DNA of 64,000 bases from Arthrobacter antibioticus (GTDB taxonomy: Bacteria; Actinomycetota; Actinomycetes; Actinomycetales; Micrococcaceae): assembly GCF_030063205.1 (NCBI RefSeq), contig NZ_JASISQ010000001.1:485152-549151 (forward strand), in the 5' to 3' direction. Positions 25,825 through 34,853 of this stretch are shown here, piece by piece. The notes beneath the pieces are model-generated. The model searched no databases, was not told where the DNA came from, and was given only the letters and a program-made list of their open reading frames with translations. A program made the position numbers and the translations under genes. How positions within the stretch are numbered: position 1 is the first letter of the stretch; every line of letters begins with the position of its first letter.

Positions 25825-27963
25825 ATGAAAGCGTCCGAAGCCCAACTGCTTGAAATGCTGCGTCAGGCGCAACAATTTGAGATTCCGCTGTACCAACGTC
25901 AGTACTCGTGGACCACTGAGGAATGCCAAACGCTGTGGGATGACGTTGCACGAGCTGGAGCCAGCGATCACATCAATGCCCACTTCATCGGCTCGGTTGT
26001 GCATATCAGCAAGGGCCAAAGCAATCTCACTTCGCATGAGCCGCTGCTGGTCATCGATGGACAACAACGGCTCACTTCGACAACTTTGTTCCTCAAGGCG
26101 CTGGCGCTGGCAATCAAGAAATTCCCCGTTGAATCCCAAGAGCCGGCAGACGGGTTTTCACCCACCAAGATCGCAAAACGATACTTGATCAATGACGACG
26201 AAGTCGATCACCGCAGGTACAAACTCGTCCTCACGCAGACGGACAAGGACACTTTGTGCGCACTGGTCGACGACAACCCAATGCCTAACGAAGTCTCCAT
26301 CCGCATCCACGAAAATTTCACGTGGTTCGTGGAGAAGCTGGAAAACTATACCGCTAAGGGCAAAGACTTGGCCGTCATTTGCCACGGCCTGCAGAAGCTG
26401 ATGGTGGTGGACATCGCTCTCAACCGAGACCAAGAAAACCCGCAGTTGATCTTCGAGTCGATGAATTCGACTGGGAAGGAACTCAGCCAAGCGGACCTGA
26501 TCCGCAATTATGTGCTGATGGGACTTGAACCAGGGCTGCAGTCGAAACTGTACAAAAACTACTGGCGGCCCATGGAGATGGCATTCGGCCAGGAGGCATA
26601 CACAGAGCAGTTTGACCCCTTCGTACGTCACTATTTGACGATTAAGTCCAATAGCATTCCCAAGAAGAACGCCATCTATGAGGCGTTCAAAACCTATGCG
26701 AAGTCTGTACTGCCTGATGATCCTCAGGAAGCAGACGCCGCTTTGGAGGACTTACTCTCTGATGTGCGCTCCCATGCGGAGTACTACTGCGCTATTGCAC
26801 TTGGGGCGGAGAAGGACCCTGCGTTGCAATCCGTGTTCCACGATATTGCATCACTCAAGGTGGATGTAGCCTACCCTGTACTCTTGGAACTGTACGCAGA
26901 CTATGACCAGTACAACCTGCTCAGTAAGCAACAGCTGATCGACGCAGCTAGGGCCATCGAGTCCTACGTTTTCCGCAGGGCCGTCTGCTCCATCCCTACC
27001 AACTCCCTCAACCTGACATTTGCTCGGATGATGAAGCAGGTAGACAAGAGCCGGTATTCGGATAGCTTTGTGGCTTCGCTAGGCCTACAGAAGAGCTATA
27101 AGCGTTTTCCTAGTGATGAGGAATTTGTCCAACAGCTTCAGATCAACGATTCCTACCACTTCCAACGCCGACTGTACCTGCTCCGCAAGTTGGAAAACCA
27201 TGGCCGCAAGGAACCCATCAGCATCGCCGACTACACCATTGAGCATGTTATGCCGCAGAACCCGAATCTTCCTGAGTCATGGCAGGCTGAGCTCGGCCCC
27301 AACTGGTCAGACGTCCGGACCAAGTGGCTTCACACCATAGGAAACTTGACGCTAACTGGCTACAACTCCGAGTACAGCGACAAGAGTTTCTCGGCCAAGA
27401 TGTCCATGGAAGGTGGGTTCAAGTCCAGCCCGCTCAAACTAAATGAGTCTGTTCGCTCTGCATCAGTGTGGGATGAGAACGCTATCGTCAGCAGGGCGCA
27501 GGTTCTGGCTCAGCTTGCACTTAAAATCTGGGTAAAACCGGCCGTCGCTCCGGACCTGATTGTCGAGGAAGGTACTCCCAAAAGACCCAAATACACCGTG
27601 GACGACCACCCGGGGCTTACATCCGGACCCTGGGCTCATCTCTACAATGCTCTACGAGAAGAAGTGCTAGCCCTCGACCCAACCGTGGCAGAAGAGTTCA
27701 CCAAGAACTGGGCAAACTTTGTCATGGACGAGGCTTTCGTGGATGCTTTCCCCATGGCTAAAGGACTTGCAGTCCAAGTGAAGATTGATAGCCACCTACT
27801 TGATGATCCTCATGGGCTGTGCAGGGACATTAGCAAGCTCGGCCACTGGGGAATCGGAAACTTCAGAATGATGGTCAAGGATGAGTTCTCATTGCCACAG
27901 GTTTTAGGAATTGTCCGCCAGGCATTCGAGACACGGCTAGATGAATCCGGGTCAGCCGAATAA
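25825..27963 (+). CDS. DUF262-DUF1524 GmrSD-like protein with C-terminal DUF5655-like domain
   Basis: This 712-residue protein resembles GmrSD-type modification-dependent restriction enzymes. The N-terminal DUF262 (ParB-like NTPase) has IPLYQRQYSW (about 19-28) and VIDGQQRLTSTTLF (about 75-88, the DGQQR motif). The DUF1524 HNH-type nuclease has YTIEHVMPQN (about 469-478) and WLHTIGNLTLTGYNSEYSDKSF. The last about 110 residues match a DUF5655-type domain. It starts at the base after the hsdS stop, with GGAG inside the hsdS end, so it belongs to the same operon. It may act as a separate restriction nuclease or an accessory of the type I enzyme. Confidence 0.85.
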   Translation: MKASEAQLLEMLRQAQQFEIPLYQRQYSWTTEECQTLWDDVARAGASDHINAHFIGSVVHISKGQSNLTSHEPLLVIDGQQRLTSTTLFLKALALAIKKFPVESQEPADGFSPTKIAKRYLINDDEVDHRRYKLVLTQTDKDTLCALVDDNPMPNEVSIRIHENFTWFVEKLENYTAKGKDLAVICHGLQKLMVVDIALNRDQENPQLIFESMNSTGKELSQADLIRNYVLMGLEPGLQSKLYKNYWRPMEMAFGQEAYTEQFDPFVRHYLTIKSNSIPKKNAIYEAFKTYAKSVLPDDPQEADAALEDLLSDVRSHAEYYCAIALGAEKDPALQSVFHDIASLKVDVAYPVLLELYADYDQYNLLSKQQLIDAARAIESYVFRRAVCSIPTNSLNLTFARMMKQVDKSRYSDSFVASLGLQKSYKRFPSDEEFVQQLQINDSYHFQRRLYLLRKLENHGRKEPISIADYTIEHVMPQNPNLPESWQAELGPNWSDVRTKWLHTIGNLTLTGYNSEYSDKSFSAKMSMEGGFKSSPLKLNESVRSASVWDENAIVSRAQVLAQLALKIWVKPAVAPDLIVEEGTPKRPKYTVDDHPGLTSGPWAHLYNALREEVLALDPTVAEEFTKNWANFVMDEAFVDAFPMAKGLAVQVKIDSHLLDDPHGLCRDISKLGHWGIGNFRMMVKDEFSLPQVLGIVRQAFETRLDESGSAE

Positions 27964-28045
27964 TTTACCCGAGATAATCCTTGAATCTCAGTGATTGGAT
28001 ATAGGTGCAAGGAGTATTCATCCCCTCTCCTAGAAAGGCTGCCTA

Positions 28046-28933
28046 ATGTCAGCTTCTCCACTACCCGTCATCGATCTAAGTTCATGGCGCAGGGCTGACG
28101 ACGAGCCGCTTGGAGAAACCGACAAGCGTTGGTTCGTGGATCCATGCACGAGCCAACGCTGGCTCTACAAGCCCAACCGTCAGAATCGAAGTCAGGACGA
28201 AGGCTCCTGCGAAGCCGCTACAAGCCGGATAGCGAATTTACTGGGCATTCCGGCGGCCTCCGTTGAGTTGGCGCGGTATGCCGAAACTACTGGGTGCATC
28301 TCTCGAAATGTGATCCTCGACCCAACCCATGAGATGGAAGAAGCCGCGTCCTATCTTGTTGAGTTTACAAAGAACTTTGATCCAAGAGACAAGCAGTCAC
28401 GCGGACACAGCCTCGCCACGATCCGCGCGCTACTTGAGCAGATCCAGGGCCCTATTGGTTACGATCCCACACTGTCGGCCGCAGATTGGTTTTCCGGCTA
28501 CTTGTTATTCGATGCCCTCATCGGGAACACAGACCGGCACAGCCAGAACTGGGCCGTCGAAACTACTCAGACCGGCGAATTGCACCTCGCGCCATCATTT
28601 GACCACGCAACAAGCCTTGGCATCAGCAATCGCGGTGACAAACGGGATCGACTACTTGAGTCACCAAAGCTGATCCCTGACTTTGCAGCCCAGGCTACCG
28701 CGCATAGGTTTGAATCTGGCAAGACCGTCAGTTTGGTAGACTTTGCCTGCAGTTTTCTGGCCGGATGCTCACCCCAGGCTCAAGAACATTGGCGCCACCG
28801 GATCAATGACTTTCCGGCAGCCGAAGCCATAGAAGCGCTTACCTCCTCTAGAATGTCACTACCTGCAACTAGTCTTGCAACCAATATCATTCAGTCCAAC
28901 TTGGAAAGGCTTCGTCAATGTCTCAGCTACTGA
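28046..28933 (+). CDS. HipA-like serine/threonine kinase
   Basis: The 295-residue product looks like a HipA/CtkA-type protein kinase without the N-terminal HipA subdomain. WLYKPNRQ (about 37-44) offers the ATP-binding lysine. EAATSRIANLLGIPAASVEL matches the HipA-like helix region, GNTDRHSQNW (about 160-169) is the catalytic-loop motif (NxDxHxxN) and PSFDHATSLG (about 183-192) is the metal-binding motif. Its ATG has GAAAGG upstream. It ends 16 bases inside the HIRAN-like gene, so the two are coupled. There is no HipB-type HTH partner. It lies within the restriction locus. A toxin or signalling role is inferred. Confidence 0.75.
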   Translation: MSASPLPVIDLSSWRRADDEPLGETDKRWFVDPCTSQRWLYKPNRQNRSQDEGSCEAATSRIANLLGIPAASVELARYAETTGCISRNVILDPTHEMEEAASYLVEFTKNFDPRDKQSRGHSLATIRALLEQIQGPIGYDPTLSAADWFSGYLLFDALIGNTDRHSQNWAVETTQTGELHLAPSFDHATSLGISNRGDKRDRLLESPKLIPDFAAQATAHRFESGKTVSLVDFACSFLAGCSPQAQEHWRHRINDFPAAEAIEALTSSRMSLPATSLATNIIQSNLERLRQCLSY

Positions 28934-29649
28934 TGCATGAGCCACGCTGGACACAGCAGACAGATGACCGCGGGTTGCTGGTCACTTGGCAGAACCCGAA
29001 CACTCGTCGCTACATCCTTTTGGGACGCCTCGGCATGAACGAGTCTGGCTCCTACGAGTTCAAGTATTTTGCCTCCGTCGAGGACAACAAGGATTTCCGC
29101 CCCATTCCAGGCTTCCGTGATCCAAAATCAACCTATACATCCACAGTGATGTTCCCATTTTTCTCGGGCAGGCTGATGGGTTCCAAGCGCCCAGATCGTC
29201 CAGAGTGGCTAAGCAATATGGGGTTAAACGCTGATGCAGCACCCTTCGAAATTCTTGGCCGCTCATTTGGACACCGTGTTGCAGACACCTATGAATTATT
29301 CCGTGAACCTGACCTTGACCTGACTGCCAAAACAGTTGCATTCGTTGTCCCCGTACATGGTCTACGGCACCAGGATGCGGCTGTTATGAATTCTGTGAAT
29401 GCCGGCGAGTTCACTGAGGGATCCCAGCTGAAAGTCGTGCCCGAGCAGGAAAATCTGTTCGATCGGCGCGCGCGCCAACTTCTGACCACTACTGATCAGC
29501 GCCTGGGTTACGTCCCTGCACCAGTTCTGGATTACTTGGCGCTGCTGGGATTTGAGTCCGCACCTGCGACGGCAGCTATTGAACATATCAATCCAGAACA
29601 CGTTGGTCATCACTTGCGGGTCATCGTCAAAGTCACCTGGCACGTTTGA
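28918..29649 (+). CDS. HIRAN-domain-like protein paired with HipA-like kinase
   Basis: This 243-residue protein has an N-terminal region resembling short HipA-partner proteins (RRYILLGRLGMNESGSYEFKY, about 25-45) and a C-terminal part like a HIRAN domain. Visible there are PVHGLRHQD (about 145-153), LKVVPEQENLFDRRARQL, RLGYVPAPVLDYLALL (about 195-210) and LRVIVKVTW at the end. HIRAN domains bind DNA ends in other proteins. It overlaps the kinase gene by 16 bp, with GGAAAGG upstream of the ATG, so both are made together. It may be the kinase's partner, substrate or antidote, but no function is established. Confidence 0.6.
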   Translation: MSQLLMHEPRWTQQTDDRGLLVTWQNPNTRRYILLGRLGMNESGSYEFKYFASVEDNKDFRPIPGFRDPKSTYTSTVMFPFFSGRLMGSKRPDRPEWLSNMGLNADAAPFEILGRSFGHRVADTYELFREPDLDLTAKTVAFVVPVHGLRHQDAAVMNSVNAGEFTEGSQLKVVPEQENLFDRRARQLLTTTDQRLGYVPAPVLDYLALLGFESAPATAAIEHINPEHVGHHLRVIVKVTWHV

Positions 29650-29820
29650 GATTCAAACACCGCAGCAACAGTGAACTGACGCACCCACGCAAGCTGTCCG
29701 GCATCGTAATTCAGGGCAAATGGGCGCCGTACCGTCAAAGAGCGGCTTGCACTCCGGTTCTGTCACTGCTGCATGATTCAATGAGTCAAGCAAACAATTG
29801 TTGATACGAATGGAGCAGTC

Positions 29821-32800
29821 TTGGGGGAAGTGCAAAGCAATTTCGCTTTCATGTCGGCGCAGTGGCCGGACCTGGCGCAGCGGGCCCGCAAGGCCGAGCA
29901 GTTTGCCTGGATAGATCCACGCGTGTCCATGATGTATGCCCGCCACACGGCCGAGCACATTGTGGACTGGATTTACGAGCATGAATCCGCCATCCCGTAC
30001 CCGTATCAGCGGGACTTCAATGGCCTGCTGAACCAGCTCGAATTCAAAGCGCTGGTGGGCAGCACCGTCACCAGCAAACTCAACGCGATCCGCAAGGCCG
30101 GCAACAACGCCGTCCACGGCAAGTCTGATCCTTCTCCCCAAAACTCGCAGTTCGCCGTGGCTGAGCTCTTCCATGTTTGCTATTGGCTTGCCCGCACCTA
30201 CACGATCGACGCTGCGAACCTGCCGGCAACCGGCATGGCGTTCGATCTCGAACTGCTCAAGCCGAAGCTGAAGACTCCGGCACTTGCTCCTTCTTCCATG
30301 GAAGCCGTGGCAAAGCTCGCTGATGAGCTTGCCGCAAAGGACAAGGAACTCGCTGAAGCCCGTGCCGCGTCCACGTCACTGGAACACCAGCTCGCGGAGG
30401 CCCTGGCCCAGGTTGCGGCGGCCAAGCAGCGCAACCAGGCTACCCCGGACGTGCACAACTATGACGAGGCACTGACCCGCGCCTACCTCATTGACCAGGA
30501 CCTGCACGACGCCGGATGGCCGCTGACGCAGGATGAGGACCGTGAGTATCCGGTCACCGGGATGCCCAGTTCCAGCGGGGTCGGCTATGTCGATTATGTG
30601 CTGTGGGGTGCCGATGGGCTGCCGCTGGCCCTGGTTGAGGCAAAGCGTTCCACCAAGGATCCGCTGGTGGGCAAGCAGCAGGCCAAGCTGTACGCCGACT
30701 GCCTCGAGCAAAAGTTCGGCCGCCGCCCGGTCATCTACTACAGCAACGGCTACAAGACATGGATCTGGGACGATGCCCTGTACGGCGACCGCCCCGCCCA
30801 GGGGTTCCACACCCGTGACCAGCTGGAACTGATGGTCGCGCGTCGAACCACGCGCCGCCACCTTGCCGGCGAGCCGATCGACAACGACATTGTGGAACGC
30901 AACTACCAGCACAGTGCCATCCGCGCGGTGACGGAAAGCTTCGAGGCCTCGTCCCGAAAAGCCCTTGTTGTGATGGCGACGGGAACCGGGAAGACGAGGA
31001 CCGCCGTCGCACTGTCCAAGTTGCTCATGGACGCAAACTGGGCCAAGCGCATCCTGTTCCTTGCCGACCGGGTATCCCTGGTCCAGCAGGCGGCGAGGGC
31101 CTTCAAAACCCACCTTCCCGGCAGCGCACCGGCGATCCTGGGGCGCGACAACGACACCGACAGCCGCATCAACTTGGCCACCTACCCGACCATCATGAAC
31201 ATGATTTCCGGCAGTGCGCGGGGCGCAGATGGTCAGCCGTCGTTCGGGATTGGACACTACGACCTGATCATTGTCGATGAGGCGCACCGCTCGATCTACC
31301 AAAAGTACCGGGCTATTTTCGACTACTTTGACTCGCTGCTGCTGGGCCTGACCGCCACGCCGCAGGCCGACGTGGACCGCAACACCTACTCAATGTTCGA
31401 CATTGAAGACAACGTCCCCACCTTCGCCTACGAGCTGGACGAGGCAATCGAGGCCGGCTATCTCGTGCCGCCCCGTGTTGTGCCGGTGCCACTGAAGTTC
31501 CCCTACGAAGGCATCCGCTACGACGATCTGAGCGAAGCAGAAAAGGAGCAGTGGGACGAACTCGAATGGGACGAGGAAGGTGAGATCCCCGATGCTGTGG
31601 ACCCCGCCGTCGTTAACAGCTGGCTGTTCAACACCGACACCGTGAACAAGGCGCTTGAAGTGCTGATGACGCGCGGGCACAAGGTGGCCGGCGGCGACAG
31701 GCTGGGCAAGACCATCATCTTCGCCAAGAACAACGACCACGCGAACTTCATTGCCCGCCAGTTCGACAAGAACTACCCTCATCTGAAAGGGCACTTCGCC
31801 CGCGTTATCACGTACCAGGAGACGTATGCGGAGAGTCTGATCGATTCCTTTAGCCGCACTGAAGACAACCCGCACATTGCCGTGTCGGTAGACATGCTGG
31901 ACACCGGCATTGACGTACCGGAAGTCGTCAACCTGGTGTTCTTCAAGATGGTGCGCTCCAAGACGAAATTCTGGCAGATGCTGGGGCGCGGCACGCGTCT
32001 GCGCCCCGACCTTTACGGTCCCGGCCAGGACAAACAGGACTTCTTTATCTTCGACCTCTGCCGCAACGCCGAGTATTTCAACGCCGGACTTCCCGGGAAC
32101 GAGGGCTCGGTGGGCAAGTCACTCTCCGAGGCGACATTCGCCACGAGGGCCAATCTGCTGGTGGCTTCCCGGGCTGCTGGGCTGGGGTCTCTGTCCCTCG
32201 TCACGGACCTGGTGCAGGGGCTTTCCGGGCAAGTTTCCTTGTTGCCTGCTGCTAACTTCCTGGTTAAGCCGCACCGGCAGGCTGTTGAGAAATATTCGAC
32301 GCCGGAGGGCTGGGATGGTTTGTCCGATGAGGACGTGGCCGGACTGGAAACCGGTTTAGCCAAAGTTGCCGGACAGGGATCCCCTGCCGAGAAGGAAGAA
32401 GCGAAACGCTTTGACCTGATCGTGCTCAATGCCCAGCTGGCATCCCTGGTGGATCCCGGCGCCGTGGACACATACCGCAAGAAGATCCAAGACATCGCCG
32501 CGGCTCTGGCCGACCAGCCCAACAACCCAGCCATTTCACCGGTGCTGGTCCTGCTGGAACAAATAGCCGACGACAACGAGTGGCAGTCCGTCTCCCTGGA
32601 GTGGCTCGAATCGATCCGGCGAAACTTGCGCGGGCTGGTCCACTTGATCGAGAAGAAGCGCCGCAACGTGGTCTACACCAACTTTGAAGACGAACTGGGC
32701 GAACTGGTGGAGATCCAGCTCGACGGCGTCCACTCAGGCGTGAACAACTTTGACCGCTACCGCCAGAAGGCGCAGATGTACCTGCGCTCCCACCTGGACC

Positions 32801-33213
32801 TAGCCACACTGCAGCGCCTGCGCCGCAACAAGCCACTGACTCCGATGGACCTCTCTGAACTGGAACGCATCCTTGAGGAAAGCGGCGCCGGCACGCAGGA
32901 GGACCTCGCACGGGCCCGCACCGAGGGCCTGGCCCACTTTGTCCGTTCGCTGGTGGGGCTGGAACGCACAGCCATTGAGGAAGCCCTGTCCGAGTTCATT
33001 GCTGGCGCAACCCTTAACGCCGCACAGCTGGACTTCCTGGCTGTGCTGACCACACAGTTGTCCGAGAACGGCTCGGTGGATATCGGCGCGCTCTACGACT
33101 CCCCCTACAGCGAACTGGCGCCCACCGGGGCGGATGAGTTGTTTGGAGACGCCACGTTTGACCGGCTTGAGCTAGTGCTGAAGTCGTTTGATGAAGGGCT
33201 AAAGGTGAGCTGA
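29821..33213 (+). CDS. hsdR: Type I restriction enzyme R (motor/nuclease) subunit
   Basis: This translocating endonuclease subunit cleaves unmethylated DNA. A DUF4145-type N-terminal helical domain covers about 10-125, then a coiled-coil linker (about 150-205). The nuclease domain has VDYVLWGADG and ALVEAKRS (about 255-275, D...ExK). The SF2 helicase has ATGTGKT (about 384-390), DEAHRSIYQKY (about 484-494), LLGLTATP and a HSD-type C-terminal domain (LVEIQLDGVHSGVNNF). Length is 1130. The TTG start at 29821 has GGAG five bases upstream. It is separated from hsdS by three genes (about 4 kb) and lies 171 bp after the HIRAN gene. Confidence 0.94.
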   Translation: MGEVQSNFAFMSAQWPDLAQRARKAEQFAWIDPRVSMMYARHTAEHIVDWIYEHESAIPYPYQRDFNGLLNQLEFKALVGSTVTSKLNAIRKAGNNAVHGKSDPSPQNSQFAVAELFHVCYWLARTYTIDAANLPATGMAFDLELLKPKLKTPALAPSSMEAVAKLADELAAKDKELAEARAASTSLEHQLAEALAQVAAAKQRNQATPDVHNYDEALTRAYLIDQDLHDAGWPLTQDEDREYPVTGMPSSSGVGYVDYVLWGADGLPLALVEAKRSTKDPLVGKQQAKLYADCLEQKFGRRPVIYYSNGYKTWIWDDALYGDRPAQGFHTRDQLELMVARRTTRRHLAGEPIDNDIVERNYQHSAIRAVTESFEASSRKALVVMATGTGKTRTAVALSKLLMDANWAKRILFLADRVSLVQQAARAFKTHLPGSAPAILGRDNDTDSRINLATYPTIMNMISGSARGADGQPSFGIGHYDLIIVDEAHRSIYQKYRAIFDYFDSLLLGLTATPQADVDRNTYSMFDIEDNVPTFAYELDEAIEAGYLVPPRVVPVPLKFPYEGIRYDDLSEAEKEQWDELEWDEEGEIPDAVDPAVVNSWLFNTDTVNKALEVLMTRGHKVAGGDRLGKTIIFAKNNDHANFIARQFDKNYPHLKGHFARVITYQETYAESLIDSFSRTEDNPHIAVSVDMLDTGIDVPEVVNLVFFKMVRSKTKFWQMLGRGTRLRPDLYGPGQDKQDFFIFDLCRNAEYFNAGLPGNEGSVGKSLSEATFATRANLLVASRAAGLGSLSLVTDLVQGLSGQVSLLPAANFLVKPHRQAVEKYSTPEGWDGLSDEDVAGLETGLAKVAGQGSPAEKEEAKRFDLIVLNAQLASLVDPGAVDTYRKKIQDIAAALADQPNNPAISPVLVLLEQIADDNEWQSVSLEWLESIRRNLRGLVHLIEKKRRNVVYTNFEDELGELVEIQLDGVHSGVNNFDRYRQKAQMYLRSHLDLATLQRLRRNKPLTPMDLSELERILEESGAGTQEDLARARTEGLAHFVRSLVGLERTAIEEALSEFIAGATLNAAQLDFLAVLTTQLSENGSVDIGALYDSPYSELAPTGADELFGDATFDRLELVLKSFDEGLKVS

Positions 33214-33930
33214 TTGGTGTTGCTGCCAATGGAAGATGTGGCCGATTTTTCAGGCCTGCTCGTGTCTATAACCCCCAATCGAGCCCGTGGAATCTACGAC
33301 GAAGACACTTTTTCAGATTCCATCTTCGATACCGTCAAAGAGTATTTCAACTCGCGTGGCATACAACTACTTAGGGGGTACCGTCCTGGCATAGGTGCTG
33401 CTGTGGGACCTTCAAAGTTTTTAGAATGGCTGCTTCGATCTATACCTATGGTCGGCAAGCTCCTGATGGCAGGTTTCAGCCTCGGACGACTTGTTAATCA
33501 AAAAATCATATCCTACCGCAAAAAGAAACTACGGCCGTTTGAACCAACAATCGGAATTCATCTGGATATTTGGCCAAGATCTGGACTGAGAAGTCGCACG
33601 GATTCAGGAGATTTAGCCGACACGCTTCTTCAACTGCCAATGCTTGCTTCGAAAATCTCTCACAGTCATCACAACATATTGGCGACATTCCTCCTGACCA
33701 GCAACGGCAATCAAATCCAGCTCCCACCAGTACGTGTCGATGCTGATGTCTGCAGCGAGGCCACTATGGTTCGGCTAGCAACTGTGATTGCCAAAGGTAT
33801 GGCCTCACCCACCCCGTATACCCACTACATCGTGACTAAGCGTTGGGGCATTCGGCCAAAGATCTCTCGTTACCGAGATAGCAGTGCCGCCTTCCATACA
33901 GTATTCCTGTTCCCCGATGGTCCTGCATGA
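33214..33930 (+). CDS. Hypothetical protein at the end of the RM locus
   Basis: This 238-residue protein has no recognised domain. It starts right after the hsdR stop (TTG at 33214, GTG at 33217 or ATG at 33229), with GGTGAG just upstream, so it belongs to the hsdR transcript. One amphipathic or hydrophobic region lies near 70-95 (FLEWLLRSIPMVGKLLMAGF), and the rest is alpha/beta with basic patches (ISYRKKKLRPF). It might be an accessory protein of the island or cargo of unknown type. Composition differs from hsdR. Confidence 0.55.
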   Translation: MVLLPMEDVADFSGLLVSITPNRARGIYDEDTFSDSIFDTVKEYFNSRGIQLLRGYRPGIGAAVGPSKFLEWLLRSIPMVGKLLMAGFSLGRLVNQKIISYRKKKLRPFEPTIGIHLDIWPRSGLRSRTDSGDLADTLLQLPMLASKISHSHHNILATFLLTSNGNQIQLPPVRVDADVCSEATMVRLATVIAKGMASPTPYTHYIVTKRWGIRPKISRYRDSSAAFHTVFLFPDGPA

Positions 33931-34631
33931 CCCCGTTACCGCACAATCTAAATTGATCAGGTAACTACGGAGCCATTTGTTAGCGGCGTCGTGGGGTACC
34001 AAACTATATTCGCGAGCTTGGTATGTTGACTCTTGATCCGCCGGAGTTTGGTAGTCAAGGGAAACATGGACGCCAAGTTAGGCCACTGACCCCTCTAACA
34101 CGATCTCAATGGTATCTCTTTCGGTCTTGAGCACTCTGTCCGGAATGAGCTCCAGTTCATTGGGCGCGGGGAGTAGATCTTTGCCGAGGTCCCAGACATC
34201 GCTGAGTCAATGGCTGCCACAGTCTTCGATAACACAATGACGGCTCCCCCAATTGAGCCGCATCGACGATTCCAAAAGGCTGCTAAGGCAAACCTCATTC
34301 TTGAACTCAGACCTCGTAGCGCAGCCTTCAACCTGAATTCAAAACCGTACTATGCTCCGACGATGGAACAAATATCAAGAATCCTTCACGCGTCTGGCAC
34401 CCAAGGTCTAACCCGTGGCGGGAAGTCCCATGGGAAGCCATGTTGTGCGCGGCCCGAGCTTCAATGACTCTGTGATGTTCAGCGTAAAAGTATCCGGCAG
34501 ATCTTCTGTCACCGAGCTGTAGCGCTGGGTGAGATGACCGCCGTCGTTCTTCACGATGGCAACGACGGTCAGGTAGTTTCAGAGTCTTTGCACCATGGAA
34601 GGGGAACGTCCATGTTGAACAGGAGCATCTG
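33931..34631. other. 700-bp gap, no gene supported
   Basis: Only short overlapping frames on both strands are open (e.g. 34210-34467 plus, 34328-34708 minus), without similarity or convincing starts. The stretch probably holds the promoter of the excisionase-integrase pair and decayed sequence. Confidence 0.5.
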
Positions 34632-34853
34632 ATGAGTGAGCAAACTAGCCACGTCCCGTCCACCGCAGCAATCGCTGAGGAATGGCTGACCCCACGGGAC
34701 ATCTGCAAGGAACTGCAAATTCCGGAGCAGACCTTCTACCAGTGGCGCGTCAAGCACCTTGGTCCACGAGCGCACCGGATTGGCCGGCACCTGCGCATCA
34801 GCCGGAGCGACCTGAATGAGTGGCTCGCAACGACGGAAGATCACTTTGCCTAG
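34632..34853 (+). CDS. xis: Excisionase-like HTH protein
   Basis: This 73-residue MerR-type winged-helix (HTH_17) protein has WLTPRDICKELQIPEQTFYQWR followed by the wing and RIGRHLRISRSDLNEWL, the usual helix-turn-helix/arginine-wing pattern. Excisionases of this type bend att DNA and bias tyrosine recombinases toward excision. The ATG follows GGAGCATCTG. It overlaps the integrase start by 38 bp, a common Xis-Int arrangement in actinobacterial integrative elements. Confidence 0.85.
   Translation: MSEQTSHVPSTAAIAEEWLTPRDICKELQIPEQTFYQWRVKHLGPRAHRIGRHLRISRSDLNEWLATTEDHFA

Noticed and set aside
28046-28933. Classic HipBA toxin-antitoxin pair
   Set aside because: There is no upstream HTH antitoxin, and the kinase lacks the N-terminal HipA subdomain.
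30376-31302. Long minus-strand open frame opposite hsdR
   Set aside because: Shadow of hsdR helicase codons; no family similarity.
34328-34708. 126-codon minus-strand frame beside xis
   Set aside because: It overlaps the xis gene, lacks similarity and has no convincing start.
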